From assembly GCA_025758065.1 (NCBI GenBank), contig CP107199.1:722001-786000 (forward strand): DNA of 64,000 nt, written 5' to 3'. The notes under the pieces were generated by a model. The model was given only the letters and a program-made list of their open reading frames with translations, was not told where the DNA came from and ran no database searches. The first letter of the stretch is position 1, and the number at the start of each line of letters is the position of its first letter. A program made the position numbers and the translations under genes. Of this stretch, positions 1-8,567 are shown piece after piece. The stretch is from Lachnospiraceae bacterium. Lineage in GTDB: Bacteria > Bacillota > Clostridia > Lachnospirales > Lachnospiraceae.

Positions 1-1043
1 CATTCATAGCTCATTATAATTTTTTCCAGTGATACAACATTTATATCGGTATGATCCCTTATCTCTTTTGCGATGTCCTCGTAATGGGACATTGCGGTTA
101 CGATAATGACATCTACTTTTTTTAAGTTTTCCATATCATGATATATATGGATATTTTCTGCCTGCAAGGCTGGATTTTTATCAACAATATACGGAATATC
201 ACAGCCTGCTTTTTTTAATTCCTCATATAACAGCTTTCCTATTGGTCCATATCCATACACAGCTGCCTTACAGTATCCATTTCCCTTCATGAAATCCGCT
301 ATACTTTTCCCCGAATTCCGGATATCAATCCATTTCAGCAGCACTCTTGTAAATTGCTTATATTTTGAAAGTTCAAATTCCGTTCCTGCCGTTATTTGTC
401 TTTCTTCCAGTTTAACCTCTGTATAAACCTCTAAAAACTTATCTGGCTGTTCATTCTGATATCCCCTGTATTGCGCCAATATTCTCACCTGCTGTACATA
501 TGGATGGACTTTCATTTGCGAACTGTGGCACGCGACAAGTTCCTGTTTTTTTTCTATAACCGTACTAATATCCAGGTAACATGTAGCATCAGGCAGCGGC
601 GTATGTACTTCATATTGAAACACCTTTATATTTTTTATGTTTCGTCTTTTTATTTCATTGACCGTATATAAATATGCTGCCATGTGGTCACTGTGATTGT
701 CCTTTGGATTTGGCAAAAAAATAAATGTATATCGGGAAAAATCAATTTCCCTGAAATACTTTTCATGTAAAATAAGCTTTCCGTCTTCAAGATCACATAA
801 TATATATTGGTGTGGTCCCGCCTTTTTCATTGCCTGGCAAAATTCCTTCTTCCTGATTTCCCGCATCTGATCCGGTGGAATTTCAGTATTGCCATATCGA
901 CCATCTGTCATTACGATTACATCACACTGATTTGAATACAGGGAAAGCAGCCCCCCTGTGCCAATACTCTCATCATCTGGATGCGGAGCGACAATTAATA
1001 TCTTTTCTGTCTCCTTAATTACCAATGGATAAATTCCCATCAT
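1..1043 (-). CDS. PIG-L/LmbE-family deacetylase with C-terminal Rossmann-like module (3' end off window)
   Basis: The N-terminus reads MMGIYPLVIKETEKILIVAP and runs straight into PHPDDE, the metal-binding signature of the PIG-L/LmbE N-acetylglucosaminyl deacetylase family. A second metal motif, NHSDH, lies near residue 120. Family members remove acetyl groups from N-acetyl-sugars or related amides using zinc. From about residue 255 a separate module begins with AVYGYGPIGKLLYEEL and continues to IVDKNP, a nucleotide-binding-like beta-alpha-beta pattern also seen on five other proteins of this cluster. The reading frame is open to base 1, so the C-terminus is at or just beyond the edge. It is the last visible gene of the glycan operon, 21 bases after the GT2 gene. 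Probable role: deacetylating a sugar of the surface polymer. Confidence 0.85.
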   Translation of the reverse strand, partial: MMGIYPLVIKETEKILIVAPHPDDESIGTGGLLSLYSNQCDVIVMTDGRYGNTEIPPDQMREIRKKEFCQAMKKAGPHQYILCDLEDGKLILHEKYFREIDFSRYTFIFLPNPKDNHSDHMAAYLYTVNEIKRRNIKNIKVFQYEVHTPLPDATCYLDISTVIEKKQELVACHSSQMKVHPYVQQVRILAQYRGYQNEQPDKFLEVYTEVKLEERQITAGTEFELSKYKQFTRVLLKWIDIRNSGKSIADFMKGNGYCKAAVYGYGPIGKLLYEELKKAGCDIPYIVDKNPALQAENIHIYHDMENLKKVDVIIVTAMSHYEDIAKEIRDHTDINVVSLEKIIMSYE

Positions 1044-1064
1044 GACCCTTCCTTGATATTCCGG

Positions 1065-2273
1065 CTAAACAGCGGCCGCTATGTTCAATATGCCTTTTTT
1101 TCTTAGTGTCCGTATAATTGCCCCCTGATGCTTTTTATGTGCTGTTATCAGAAACGGAACACTAAAATCATCTACTGATTTTTCATCAAATTCATATACA
1201 TGGAATCCATATATATTATCAGGATTATTCTCCTTCGATGTTACAAATATTTTTACTATCTCTATACCCATCCGGTGGCAATACCTAATCGCCGCAGCTG
1301 TCTCATACCCGGCTCCGTATAGATATACCTTTTTCTTTCGTTTTAGTATTGATTCTATCCTATCCTCAATTTGTAGTTTTCTCTCTAAATAATTCCCCTG
1401 GATTAATGAAAGCAGTACAATATCTTCCGGTTTCGAAAATCCTTTTTCTGTATATTGATTTTCAGCCAAACGCAGATTCGTAATTCCTCCAATATTTTTT
1501 TTGATATACCAGTCTAAAAAATTGGCAATTTCCCTGTTTTCTGTATCAGCCTTTAAGTGTTTTATCATAAATATAAGCTGTTTTAGCTGACCGATCGCTG
1601 ATTCCTGAAACGCGTCTTTTCCCTTATTTGTTGAAGTGGGATTTATCATGTAATGGTATCCTGCAAAATTGCTGCATACTACCCGCTCTGCTTTTAAAAG
1701 TCCCTCAAGAATGAGCAGACCCCCTTCTCCAATTTTTGTATTTTTAAACTGTATCTTGTTTTCCAGTAAAAATTCCCTTTGCCAGATTGCATTGCAGGCA
1801 TATAAAAAATTTTCATTGTTATTGACAAACCTGTCTAATAAGTCCAGACCCCTGTATACATCTTTATATTCATGTATGATCCCCGTTTCATTGCTTGCGT
1901 GATCGCTGCTGATCTGGAATCTGATAAAGCATCCCTGCGCCTGGGACTTTTCCATTGTTTCATAATATATTTCCAACGCATTTGTATCCAGATAATCGTC
2001 TGCATCCAGGAACATAATATATTTTCCCTTTGCATGTGTTATCCCTATGTTCCGTGAATATGCTGCCCCCCGGTTTTTTTCATTTGTAAATACAGTGATG
2101 CTGCTATTATCTTTTTTAATTTCCTGTAACAATTCTTTTGATCCATCGGTAGATCCATCTTCGATGCATATTATTTCAAATTCTTTCAATGGGCTGTCTA
2201 ATACGCTTTGAATGCATCTGTCCAAAAATCTTTCTTTATTATACACTGGTATTATTATAGATATTTTAATCAC
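1065..2273 (-). CDS. GT2 family glycosyltransferase with C-terminal Rossmann-like module
   Basis: 402 aa. The first 100 residues are a typical GT-A fold: ISIIIPVYNKERFLDRCIQS, then EDGSTDGS, then the DxD-type motif FLDADDYLD near residue 92. Such enzymes transfer a sugar from a nucleotide-sugar to an acceptor on the cytoplasmic face of the membrane. Residues about 314-402 form a second domain starting KVYLYGAGYETAAAIRYC. It resembles the modules on the neighbouring LmbE, GT32, TagB-like and GT-B proteins and is not needed for GT2 catalysis. The start overlaps the end of the deacetylase-like gene by 8 bases, indicating translational coupling. Donor and acceptor cannot be read from the sequence. 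Confidence 0.9.
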   Translation of the reverse strand: MIKISIIIPVYNKERFLDRCIQSVLDSPLKEFEIICIEDGSTDGSKELLQEIKKDNSSITVFTNEKNRGAAYSRNIGITHAKGKYIMFLDADDYLDTNALEIYYETMEKSQAQGCFIRFQISSDHASNETGIIHEYKDVYRGLDLLDRFVNNNENFLYACNAIWQREFLLENKIQFKNTKIGEGGLLILEGLLKAERVVCSNFAGYHYMINPTSTNKGKDAFQESAIGQLKQLIFMIKHLKADTENREIANFLDWYIKKNIGGITNLRLAENQYTEKGFSKPEDIVLLSLIQGNYLERKLQIEDRIESILKRKKKVYLYGAGYETAAAIRYCHRMGIEIVKIFVTSKENNPDNIYGFHVYEFDEKSVDDFSVPFLITAHKKHQGAIIRTLRKKGILNIAAAV

Positions 2274-2982
2274 TCATCTCACCGTCCCAACGACAACACG
2301 CTTCTAATTGTTTCCTGACATCGTTCCTGTCCATCTGCCATTCATGCGTAAAAACGGATATCATTCCATCCGATATGTTTTTATAATTCTCTATCTCAGA
2401 AATAATATCGGTACTTTTCTCCAATCTGGTGCAGGAACGGATAAACATTAAGTCTTCCTTTTTATCATAATACGATCCCATTTTTTTTAATTGTTCCATT
2501 TGAATCCCATTAAGATAATAGCTTGTACGGTCATCATCGGCTGTAAATAATGTTTTAACGCCTTTTTCCCGGAGAAATCTGCAATTTTCCAGACTGCCCC
2601 CAAAAGAATGCAGTCTAAGTGCATCAACAGTATTTTTTTGTCCGGTTATCCGTCTGATCTGTTTTTGGAATCTATCAAAATGTCTTTGAAAATCATTTAA
2701 ATTATCTCTATCATATGTCAGATTTTCATCATAACAATGAAACCCGAATGTTAGCCAGTTCTGGTTTCTTCTAAATTCATCTACATATTTTTCAGATACT
2801 TTTTCCAGGGAAAAATTTCCATCCTGATATGTACAGAACAGACCGATCTGCATTCCATATAATTCATGCATTTTATTTAAAAATGCCAATGTTCTTGTTT
2901 CAAAGATACTATCCATGGAATCCTCTGCCAATACTTTAAAAATTCCCTTTACATCATCTAATGAAATATGTAATCTGCCCAT
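2266..2982 (-). CDS. CE4-like polysaccharide deacetylase family protein
   Basis: 238 aa from the ATG at 2982, preceded by AAAGGA. A longer in-frame start at 3057 would overlap the upstream radical SAM gene by 62 bases and lacks a good ribosome-binding site. The protein opens with HISLDDV, comparable to the catalytic Asp-Asp motif of NodB/CE4 enzymes. It has a histidine motif TFGFHCYDE near residue 93, RLHSFGG near residue 131 and VFTHEW near the C-terminus, matching the order of CE4 motifs. The spacing is atypical, so the substrate could be a surface glycan, a lipid-linked intermediate, or something else. No signal peptide is visible, so it probably acts in the cytoplasm. It sits directly behind a radical SAM gene. 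Confidence 0.7.
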   Translation of the reverse strand: MGRLHISLDDVKGIFKVLAEDSMDSIFETRTLAFLNKMHELYGMQIGLFCTYQDGNFSLEKVSEKYVDEFRRNQNWLTFGFHCYDENLTYDRDNLNDFQRHFDRFQKQIRRITGQKNTVDALRLHSFGGSLENCRFLREKGVKTLFTADDDRTSYYLNGIQMEQLKKMGSYYDKKEDLMFIRSCTRLEKSTDIISEIENYKNISDGMISVFTHEWQMDRNDVRKQLEACCRWDGEMSD

Positions 2983-2995
2983 GGTATGCGTTCCT

Positions 2996-4006
2996 TTACT
3001 CCCCCAGCTTACAGGAATAAAATTCCCGCAGGTCCTCTGTAAGCCAATGCTTTCCATCTTTATCGGTCCGGTCTAACATTTGCGTATATGTCGGCGTGAC
3101 CAGCTCCGGTATTGTTCCCAATGTCAGCAGCGCATGGCAATTATAGCAATGCGCTGTAGGACAGTTGCATCCAATCTCCACAAAGGGAATTTCTTCCTCC
3201 GGATTTTCGTACAAATTATAAAAATCCATGCTTTTCGGGTCAGGCGCCCCATCGCATATTCTGCAGTTTCCGGTAGCAAGTTCCAGTGAAAAGCTCAATT
3301 TCCCCGCAAAACAATATTCCCGGTGCGGAACCAGAAATTCCTTTATTTTATAGTCAAACTTCGCTGAATCAAATTGCCCCCATACTTTTTGATATTCCTC
3401 TTTATCCATATTGGATAAAATCTTTAACTCTGTACTGGTGGTATCTCTTGCAACCGAAATGTGCGGCATCGCACCATTCATTTCTTTGTCGAAAATCTCC
3501 TTTATCTGACTGATATATGGAATCAGCTCATCACATGGCGTGATATCTATTGAAAATGAAATGCCAGCGTTTTGTATTCTATGTACATTTTTAAAAAAAA
3601 CATTAAGCTGTCCTGTTCTATTTAATTCAAGAAAATGGAACGAAAATTTTATATATAAAAATCTTGTTATCTCTTCCGGCAGCTCCAGTAGCCTTTCAAA
3701 TGATGCTGTCACCGTCCCATTTGTTACAATTGAAACATTATGTCCATTTTCCAGCAGCATTCTGATCACCGGCAATATATCCGGTGTCAGTAACGTTTCT
3801 CCACCGGCACACAAATTGAAAATACACATCCCTCCGAGCCGTTCTTTGGAAGTCGCTTTTTTCATAGTTTCAATCAGATATATACAATGAAACATCTTAT
3901 TGTCAAAAACTTTTTTTTGTCCAATATAGCAATACGTACATCTGAAGTTACATGCCTGTGTTGGCACATAGCAATTAATAAACCGTTTAGGTCTTAATTT
4001 ATCCAC
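2996..4006 (-). CDS. Radical SAM protein with C-terminal cysteine cluster
   Basis: 336 aa. Residues 16-30 contain CNFRCTYC, the CxxxCxxC motif that binds the radical-SAM 4Fe-4S cluster and generates the 5'-deoxyadenosyl radical. FNLCAGGETLL, near residue 65, matches the SAM-binding GGE motif. The last third is Cys-rich (CRICDG, GCNCPTAHCYNCHALL), like a SPASM/twitch region that binds auxiliary iron-sulfur clusters. Such proteins modify peptides, sugars or cofactors. In a glycan cluster, oxidation or epimerisation of a sugar or aminosugar is plausible but unproven. It lies 3 bases from the pyruvyltransferase gene and 13 bases before the deacetylase-like gene, so the three are cotranscribed. 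Confidence 0.88.
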   Translation of the reverse strand: MDKLRPKRFINCYVPTQACNFRCTYCYIGQKKVFDNKMFHCIYLIETMKKATSKERLGGMCIFNLCAGGETLLTPDILPVIRMLLENGHNVSIVTNGTVTASFERLLELPEEITRFLYIKFSFHFLELNRTGQLNVFFKNVHRIQNAGISFSIDITPCDELIPYISQIKEIFDKEMNGAMPHISVARDTTSTELKILSNMDKEEYQKVWGQFDSAKFDYKIKEFLVPHREYCFAGKLSFSLELATGNCRICDGAPDPKSMDFYNLYENPEEEIPFVEIGCNCPTAHCYNCHALLTLGTIPELVTPTYTQMLDRTDKDGKHWLTEDLREFYSCKLGE

Positions 4007-4009
4007 AAT

Positions 4010-5311
4010 TCACATTCCTCTGATAATTTTTTCCAATCGTTCCTCATACTCTTTAAATCGGACGTTGTTACAGATTTCTGATTTTTTATCCAGCGCCTGC
4101 ACCTTGTCCTCAAATTCAGTTCGTTCGTTGCACAGTTGGATATATGGCATTTTTTCTATCCATTTATATACATTTTCGACTTTTCCCGAAAGATTATTAA
4201 ATGCAATACACGGTGTTCCGGTAAGGGCCGCCGATATCATACAGTGTAATGTATCCGTCACAACTAATCCGGAATCCTGGATCTGTGCCAGCTTATTGTA
4301 AACCTGTTCTTTCCGTCCATTTATCCCCAAAAATTCCCCGGAATGCATCGACGTTTTTTGTATTTCCCAGTTTTGAAGGATAAGCTCCTGTTCGATTTTC
4401 TTTTGTTCCATGGATGTAAGAATTTTTTCCTTGTCATTCCGCAGACATAGGATTGCCTTTTTTTCCCTTTTTCCCTCTTTCTTCCCCACACGTCCTACAT
4501 GATAAAATAGTGCCATATCCGGTAATAATTCTACCCGGATATGTGGTTTTAATATTTGGGATAATATCTCATATGATTTTTTCTCCCTGGCACAAACTGT
4601 AAGGTTATTATGACTGTTATAAATTTTCTTCGTCTCCTCTAATTCTTTTTTTCCTCTATCATTTTCCTCAAAATAAATTGTTTGTGGCAAAATAACTATT
4701 TTATTATGATGGTATTCCTTTAAAATATTCCTGACATTTTTCTCCCCATTGTACAACCATAATGAGCCAAGGAACCCACCGCCCGTGATCAGTATGATAT
4801 CATTTATTGTAACGTTTTTTTTGATTTTCAAATGATACCAGCTATATTCAATATCCGTTATTTCATATATTTTATAATCCTTAAAATATTTTTTCAGGAA
4901 ATCTAATTCCGCAAGCGTAATTAAATGATCCCCAATATTGTCATGTTCCGGCGTATTAAACAGTAAAATCTTCTTTTCATTATCACTCATTGATCGTAAA
5001 TGCTCCGGCAGCTTCTCTCCACTGGTCCATTTGTCGATCTCTTGCACGAGCACCTTGTATGGAATATGCATATCCTCAAGCTGCTTTTTTATTTTTTCTA
5101 TTATGTATGGATCTCCGACAGTGATCAAGGCCTCTGCATCTTTTTGTCCATACAATTTTTCCGGCGCAATACATGTCAGATTTGTATATGTGTCACTTTT
5201 TCCCCATTTGCTTTTGTCATTATCGATTCCATAATCCGGGTTGAAATTTTTTTTAATTATTTTCCAATGATTAATTAAGGCAATTCCCATACCAAATACA
5301 AATCTTGCCAT
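4010..5311 (-). CDS. Polysaccharide pyruvyl transferase family protein with N-terminal Rossmann-like segment
   Basis: 433 aa. The family core starts at about residue 115 with FNTPEHDNIGDHLIT, followed by ILITGGGFLG and, near the end, VVTDTLHCMISAALTGTPC, the His-containing motif of the pyruvyl transferase/GT-B-like fold. Known members add ketal pyruvate from phosphoenolpyruvate to a sugar of a surface polymer, making it anionic. Residues 55-100 (ITVGDPYIIEKIKKQLED) look like a short Rossmann-type unit, related to the modules on neighbouring proteins. The ATG overlaps the stop of the upstream GT32 gene by one base (TAATG), showing tight coupling. Some family members instead act as glycosyltransferases, so the reaction is inferred. 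Confidence 0.85.
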   Translation of the reverse strand: MARFVFGMGIALINHWKIIKKNFNPDYGIDNDKSKWGKSDTYTNLTCIAPEKLYGQKDAEALITVGDPYIIEKIKKQLEDMHIPYKVLVQEIDKWTSGEKLPEHLRSMSDNEKKILLFNTPEHDNIGDHLITLAELDFLKKYFKDYKIYEITDIEYSWYHLKIKKNVTINDIILITGGGFLGSLWLYNGEKNVRNILKEYHHNKIVILPQTIYFEENDRGKKELEETKKIYNSHNNLTVCAREKKSYEILSQILKPHIRVELLPDMALFYHVGRVGKKEGKREKKAILCLRNDKEKILTSMEQKKIEQELILQNWEIQKTSMHSGEFLGINGRKEQVYNKLAQIQDSGLVVTDTLHCMISAALTGTPCIAFNNLSGKVENVYKWIEKMPYIQLCNERTEFEDKVQALDKKSEICNNVRFKEYEERLEKIIRGM

Positions 5312-6426
5312 TACACCAGTTCTCCCAGTTCATTTTTTACAACATTATATTTTTCTCTGGTTTCTTTTCTTAACTTTTCTCCGCCTTCGATCCAGCTTCC
5401 GCTAAAATAATGAATGGAATGGGTGTTTTCATTTTTAATATTGTCCCCATTGATATAATTATACGGGGAAAAAAACTCCGAAGCATAAACATTAATTCCA
5501 TCAAGCTTTTGATTTATATCTTCTATTTTTAACCCAAGTTCCATCAATGGAGCGGTCTCATAATAGCCGCTTGCCTCCGCATTATAGCATCCATTCCCGA
5601 GCGCAAACGGTTCATCCTGGCGGAATTCCAGGATTTTTTTTACAACAGCACTGTGAGGAATGCTTCCCGATCCTCCGCCAAAATTAACATGTCCGGCTCT
5701 CTCCCTGCCGCAAAAAGCCTGCTGATATCGCAGATCATCGAGATTTTTCAATATCCTTACATCTGTGTCAAAATAAAATCCTCCCAATTCATACAAGACA
5801 TCCAGCCTGACAATATCGGGAATGTACCCCCATTTTTGTAAGGCATATGCCTCTTTTGTGTACCTGTACTTGTTCACATCGTAATTCGATTCATTCCAGC
5901 AGATGATCTCATAATCCGGGCATTTTTCCTTCCAGGTCGCAACACATCTCTGCAGGTCCATTGGCATTTCCCTTCCTGAGAACCAGCAATAATGAATGAT
6001 TTTAGGAATCTGAGGAGATTGAAAATCATGATATACAAAATTCAGCTTCTTATCATATTCCCGGTCTAATTGAATGACAGCCGCAATAAAGCAGACCTTG
6101 TCTTTGCATTCTTTTATCCGATCAAGCTGATCCATTACGGAATAGAAATCTCCGTTTGTTATTACAATGCAATAGTCTTCTTTACAGCGTTCTAAAACAT
6201 CTATGCAGCAGACCCTTACAACCTTTTTATTAAATCGAATCGTCAGACCCTGTTTAGCCGGATTATTATCAATTACCAAAAGAACATGTTCTGAAATTCC
6301 ATATTGATCTAATATATATGGAATAAAGGTTTTACATACCGCACCCGAGCCAAATAATATTATTTTTTTATTGTTGTTTTTTACATATTGCGCAAATTTT
6401 TTTATTGACGCGTTTGTATACTTCAT
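5311..6426 (-). CDS. GT32-type capsular glycosyltransferase with N-terminal Rossmann-like module
   Basis: 371 aa. Residues 19-115 are a Rossmann-like module (KIILFGSGAVCKTFIPYILD, then VIDNNPAKQGL). From residue 140 comes a glycosyltransferase sugar-binding domain: PKIIHYCWFSG, then IPDIVRLDVLYELGGFYFDT, ending in the DxD motif DTDVR near residue 225. This pattern is that of GT32 (Gly_transf_sug) proteins, which add hexoses during capsule or LPS assembly. Because of an IS630-type element upstream, expression may now depend on read-through or on a promoter in the element. Its donor sugar is not predictable. Confidence 0.9.
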   Translation of the reverse strand: MKYTNASIKKFAQYVKNNNKKIILFGSGAVCKTFIPYILDQYGISEHVLLVIDNNPAKQGLTIRFNKKVVRVCCIDVLERCKEDYCIVITNGDFYSVMDQLDRIKECKDKVCFIAAVIQLDREYDKKLNFVYHDFQSPQIPKIIHYCWFSGREMPMDLQRCVATWKEKCPDYEIICWNESNYDVNKYRYTKEAYALQKWGYIPDIVRLDVLYELGGFYFDTDVRILKNLDDLRYQQAFCGRERAGHVNFGGGSGSIPHSAVVKKILEFRQDEPFALGNGCYNAEASGYYETAPLMELGLKIEDINQKLDGINVYASEFFSPYNYINGDNIKNENTHSIHYFSGSWIEGGEKLRKETREKYNVVKNELGELV

Positions 6427-6512
6427 CGTTTTATTCCCATATTATGAAATAATCTGTAATTCCTCCATATGTGATTCACCTTTTCATTTTTCTATAACCT
6501 ATAGCTATCCTC

Positions 6513-7133
6513 TTAATTAACGCAAATTCCTGACGCGTGGAACCACCCTTTGCAATCATTCATGCTTATTGTTTCTAAGGCCGCTTTTACAGCCACAGGT
6601 AGATCAGCAGCAATGCGGATTTTCCTCTTTCTGAGGATGGACTTCATTTTTGACCACATTTTTTCAATGGGGTTCAAATCTGGACTGTATGGTGGCAAAT
6701 ACAGATAGGAAATACCTGCCTTGTCCAAAAGTTCCGTTACTATTTTGGCATGATGGGAACGCATATTATCCATGATCACAACATCGTCTTTCTCAAGACT
6801 CGGTATCAATTGTTTTTCCATATATTCGCGAAATCGTTGTGCAGTTGTTCCACCTTGGTACGTAGTATATACCAGACTGCCGTTAAGTCGGATGGATGAC
6901 AAAACAGTTGTTCCGGCAGGTGTGTTTATCGGGGTAGCATCCATGGCACGTTTCCCATGTACTGCATGTGCATAGTGCCTTGTGAGATTTGTATTAATAC
7001 CGCTTTCATCGATATATATTTGATGTTCTGCATTTGCACCAGATATAGTTTCTGTCCATTTGCTGCGTTTTCTCTGCACATCGGGGACGCTCCTGTTCTT
7101 TTGCATGCAAAGACTTTTTCTTATAGGTATCAC
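6513..7133 (-). CDS. IS630-family transposase, C-terminal (DDE catalytic) frame
   Basis: This frame holds the catalytic domain. IYIDESGINTN gives the first Asp, VIMDNMRSHHA the second, and LPPYSPDLNPIEKMWSKMK contains the third acidic residue, in the usual order and spacing of DDE transposases. It has no convincing start of its own; translation presumably enters by frameshift from the DNA-binding frame. The sequence reads as one continuous protein if a single C is removed from the CCCC run at 7083-7086 (complement), giving ERPDVQRKR. Either this is programmed frameshifting, as proposed for several two-frame IS630 elements, or a mutation inactivated the transposase. Confidence 0.82.
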   Translation of the reverse strand: MIPIRKSLCMQKNRSVPDVQRKRSKWTETISGANAEHQIYIDESGINTNLTRHYAHAVHGKRAMDATPINTPAGTTVLSSIRLNGSLVYTTYQGGTTAQRFREYMEKQLIPSLEKDDVVIMDNMRSHHAKIVTELLDKAGISYLYLPPYSPDLNPIEKMWSKMKSILRKRKIRIAADLPVAVKAALETISMNDCKGWFHASGICVN

Positions 7134-7443
7134 CTTGTTTTATCAGAAAACGTCTGACGGCTTCGTCGCCTATCGGTAAATGAAGCGTTTCGACAATCTC
7201 CTTCATTGTGATATCCGGTTGTTTTTGCACAAGTTCCAGAATATCGTGGTGATGCTTTTCTGTAAGAATTGTTTTCCGTCCTCTCAGCTGCGTTCTGGTC
7301 TCGTAACTGCCAGTACGTGCGCGCTCCTCTACAAGGCGGTATATAGTGCTTTCATTTACTGAAAAATATTTTGCAATCTCCCTGGCATTATGGGTTTTAT
7401 CCCAGGCTTCCAATACCAGTTTTCTGGCTTCATTGTGTAGCAT
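7006..7443 (-). CDS. IS630-family transposase, N-terminal (DNA-binding) frame
   Basis: 145 aa from the ATG at 7443, preceded by TAGGAGATG; an upstream start at 7473 has no comparable site. It contains two helix-turn-helix-like segments: AREIAKYFSVNESTIYRLVE near residues 17-36, and MKEIVETLHLPIGDEAVRRF near residues 80-100. These correspond to the paired DNA-binding domain of IS630/Tc1 transposases that recognises the terminal repeats. The frame runs past the fusion point and ends after about 33 residues that resemble no transposase. The true continuation is in the overlapping frame, joined at the C4 run at 7083-7086. Confidence 0.82.
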   Translation of the reverse strand: MLHNEARKLVLEAWDKTHNAREIAKYFSVNESTIYRLVEERARTGSYETRTQLRGRKTILTEKHHHDILELVQKQPDITMKEIVETLHLPIGDEAVRRFLIKQGDTYKKKSLHAKEQERPRCAEKTQQMDRNYIWCKCRTSNIYR

Positions 7444-7507
7444 ACTATCATCTCCTACACTATATTTTATCACCGCTGTAAAGAAGATGCGTTATTTAAG
7501 AGACTTG

Positions 7508-8566
7508 CTATAGTATCTCTTTTAGCATCAGTTCCAGATATCCCTCTTTTTCGTATAGCACTCCATGCGCTATATCATAATAAAACGGTTCATCTGCATC
7601 GATCTTTGATTTTATCCACTTGAGCTTTCCGCTCAGCTTTGAAACCTCCAAAATGTATTCGCTTGTGCGGCAGGCAAAATAATATGCTGTGTCATTCTCG
7701 CAATACCCTATATATTTGCTCCATTTTTTCTTTCCGGCATCATATTGGAAATCCGGCGGATAAGTATCCATACAGTATGCCTCACCCGTCTGTTTTTCAA
7801 TACATACAATATCTTTCTCCAGGGATGGCAAAACAATTATGTTCCTGTCTGTAATACATATTCTTGAAACAGCCGGATTACTTTTGTAATAGAATTTTGC
7901 GATATCTATCTGCTGTTTCCTGTTTTCCATGACATTCCACACTACAATTGAAGCATTTTCAAAAAGAATATATATTTTGGTTTCATCACATACTGCATGT
8001 ACCACTTTTGCCTGACCTGCCAGCATATCCGTACTATTATGTGTCTTCCAGTTTCCACTTCCTATATCAAATTCCAGCACTGTGGTACCATCATTGGAAA
8101 ACAGATAATAGCTTTGTCCATAATGACATCCTGTAATAAATTCTTTATCCTGGACTGCCGCATCTACAGTATGTACCGTTTCCGTCTTTGTGTCATAGAT
8201 AACAACCATGCCAAAGCGGTTGAATATATATATATAATCGTTATATGCCTCCAAGAAGGCCAGATTACCATCTTTTCTTATCCCACAATTAATTTCTATA
8301 TATTTTACATGTCCTGTATCCAGCTGATACCGACACATATATTTTCCATCCATTTCTACTGCATACAAACAGTTTTCCCATTCTGTCTCCAAATCGAATG
8401 GGTTCCCACGGAACTGTTTTATATTCTCGATCGGTAAAATCTTGAATTTCCCGTTATCCAGATCCAAACTGATGGGAATTACGTTATCGGCATCAAAAAA
8501 ATATAATTTTCCATTCTTATATGCGCAGTCCCTAAAAATAACTGTGTTGTTTTTAAATCTCTCCAT
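7508..8566 (-). CDS. Predicted beta-propeller protein, C-terminus altered by IS630 insertion
   Basis: 352 aa with no catalytic motif I recognise. It is built of repeated beta-rich stretches with recurring aromatic-rich patterns (YIYIFNRFGMVVIYDT, SYYLFSNDGTTVLEFD, KIYILFENASIVVWNV), each about 45-50 residues. This is typical of a WD/kelch-like propeller, though I cannot assign blades with certainty. It has no signal peptide. A scaffold or sugar-binding role within the glycan assembly machinery is possible. The stop codon TAG at 7510-7508 lies inside the IS630 terminus. Without the element the protein would have seven further residues, so it is probably still functional. It starts one base after the TagB-like gene ends. 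Confidence 0.7.
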   Translation of the reverse strand: MERFKNNTVIFRDCAYKNGKLYFFDADNVIPISLDLDNGKFKILPIENIKQFRGNPFDLETEWENCLYAVEMDGKYMCRYQLDTGHVKYIEINCGIRKDGNLAFLEAYNDYIYIFNRFGMVVIYDTKTETVHTVDAAVQDKEFITGCHYGQSYYLFSNDGTTVLEFDIGSGNWKTHNSTDMLAGQAKVVHAVCDETKIYILFENASIVVWNVMENRKQQIDIAKFYYKSNPAVSRICITDRNIIVLPSLEKDIVCIEKQTGEAYCMDTYPPDFQYDAGKKKWSKYIGYCENDTAYYFACRTSEYILEVSKLSGKLKWIKSKIDADEPFYYDIAHGVLYEKEGYLELMLKEIL

Positions 8567-8567
8567 T

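Larger units (their letters stand above)
6502..7510 (-). mobile_element. IS630-family insertion sequence, about 1.0 kb, TA target
   Basis: The ends are imperfect inverted repeats of about 28 bp: left TAGCTATCCTCTTAATTAAC, right (complement) TAGCAAGTCTCTTAAATAAC, both continuing into GCA..TTC. Both ends are flanked by TA (6500-6501 and 7511-7512), the target duplication of the IS630/Tc1/mariner group. The element encodes one transposase split into two overlapping frames. It lies in the 3' end of the propeller-like gene, inside the glycan operon and in the same transcriptional direction. Removing the element with one TA restores a reading frame extended by GYRKMKR, so the insertion is recent enough to reconstruct. 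Confidence 0.88.
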
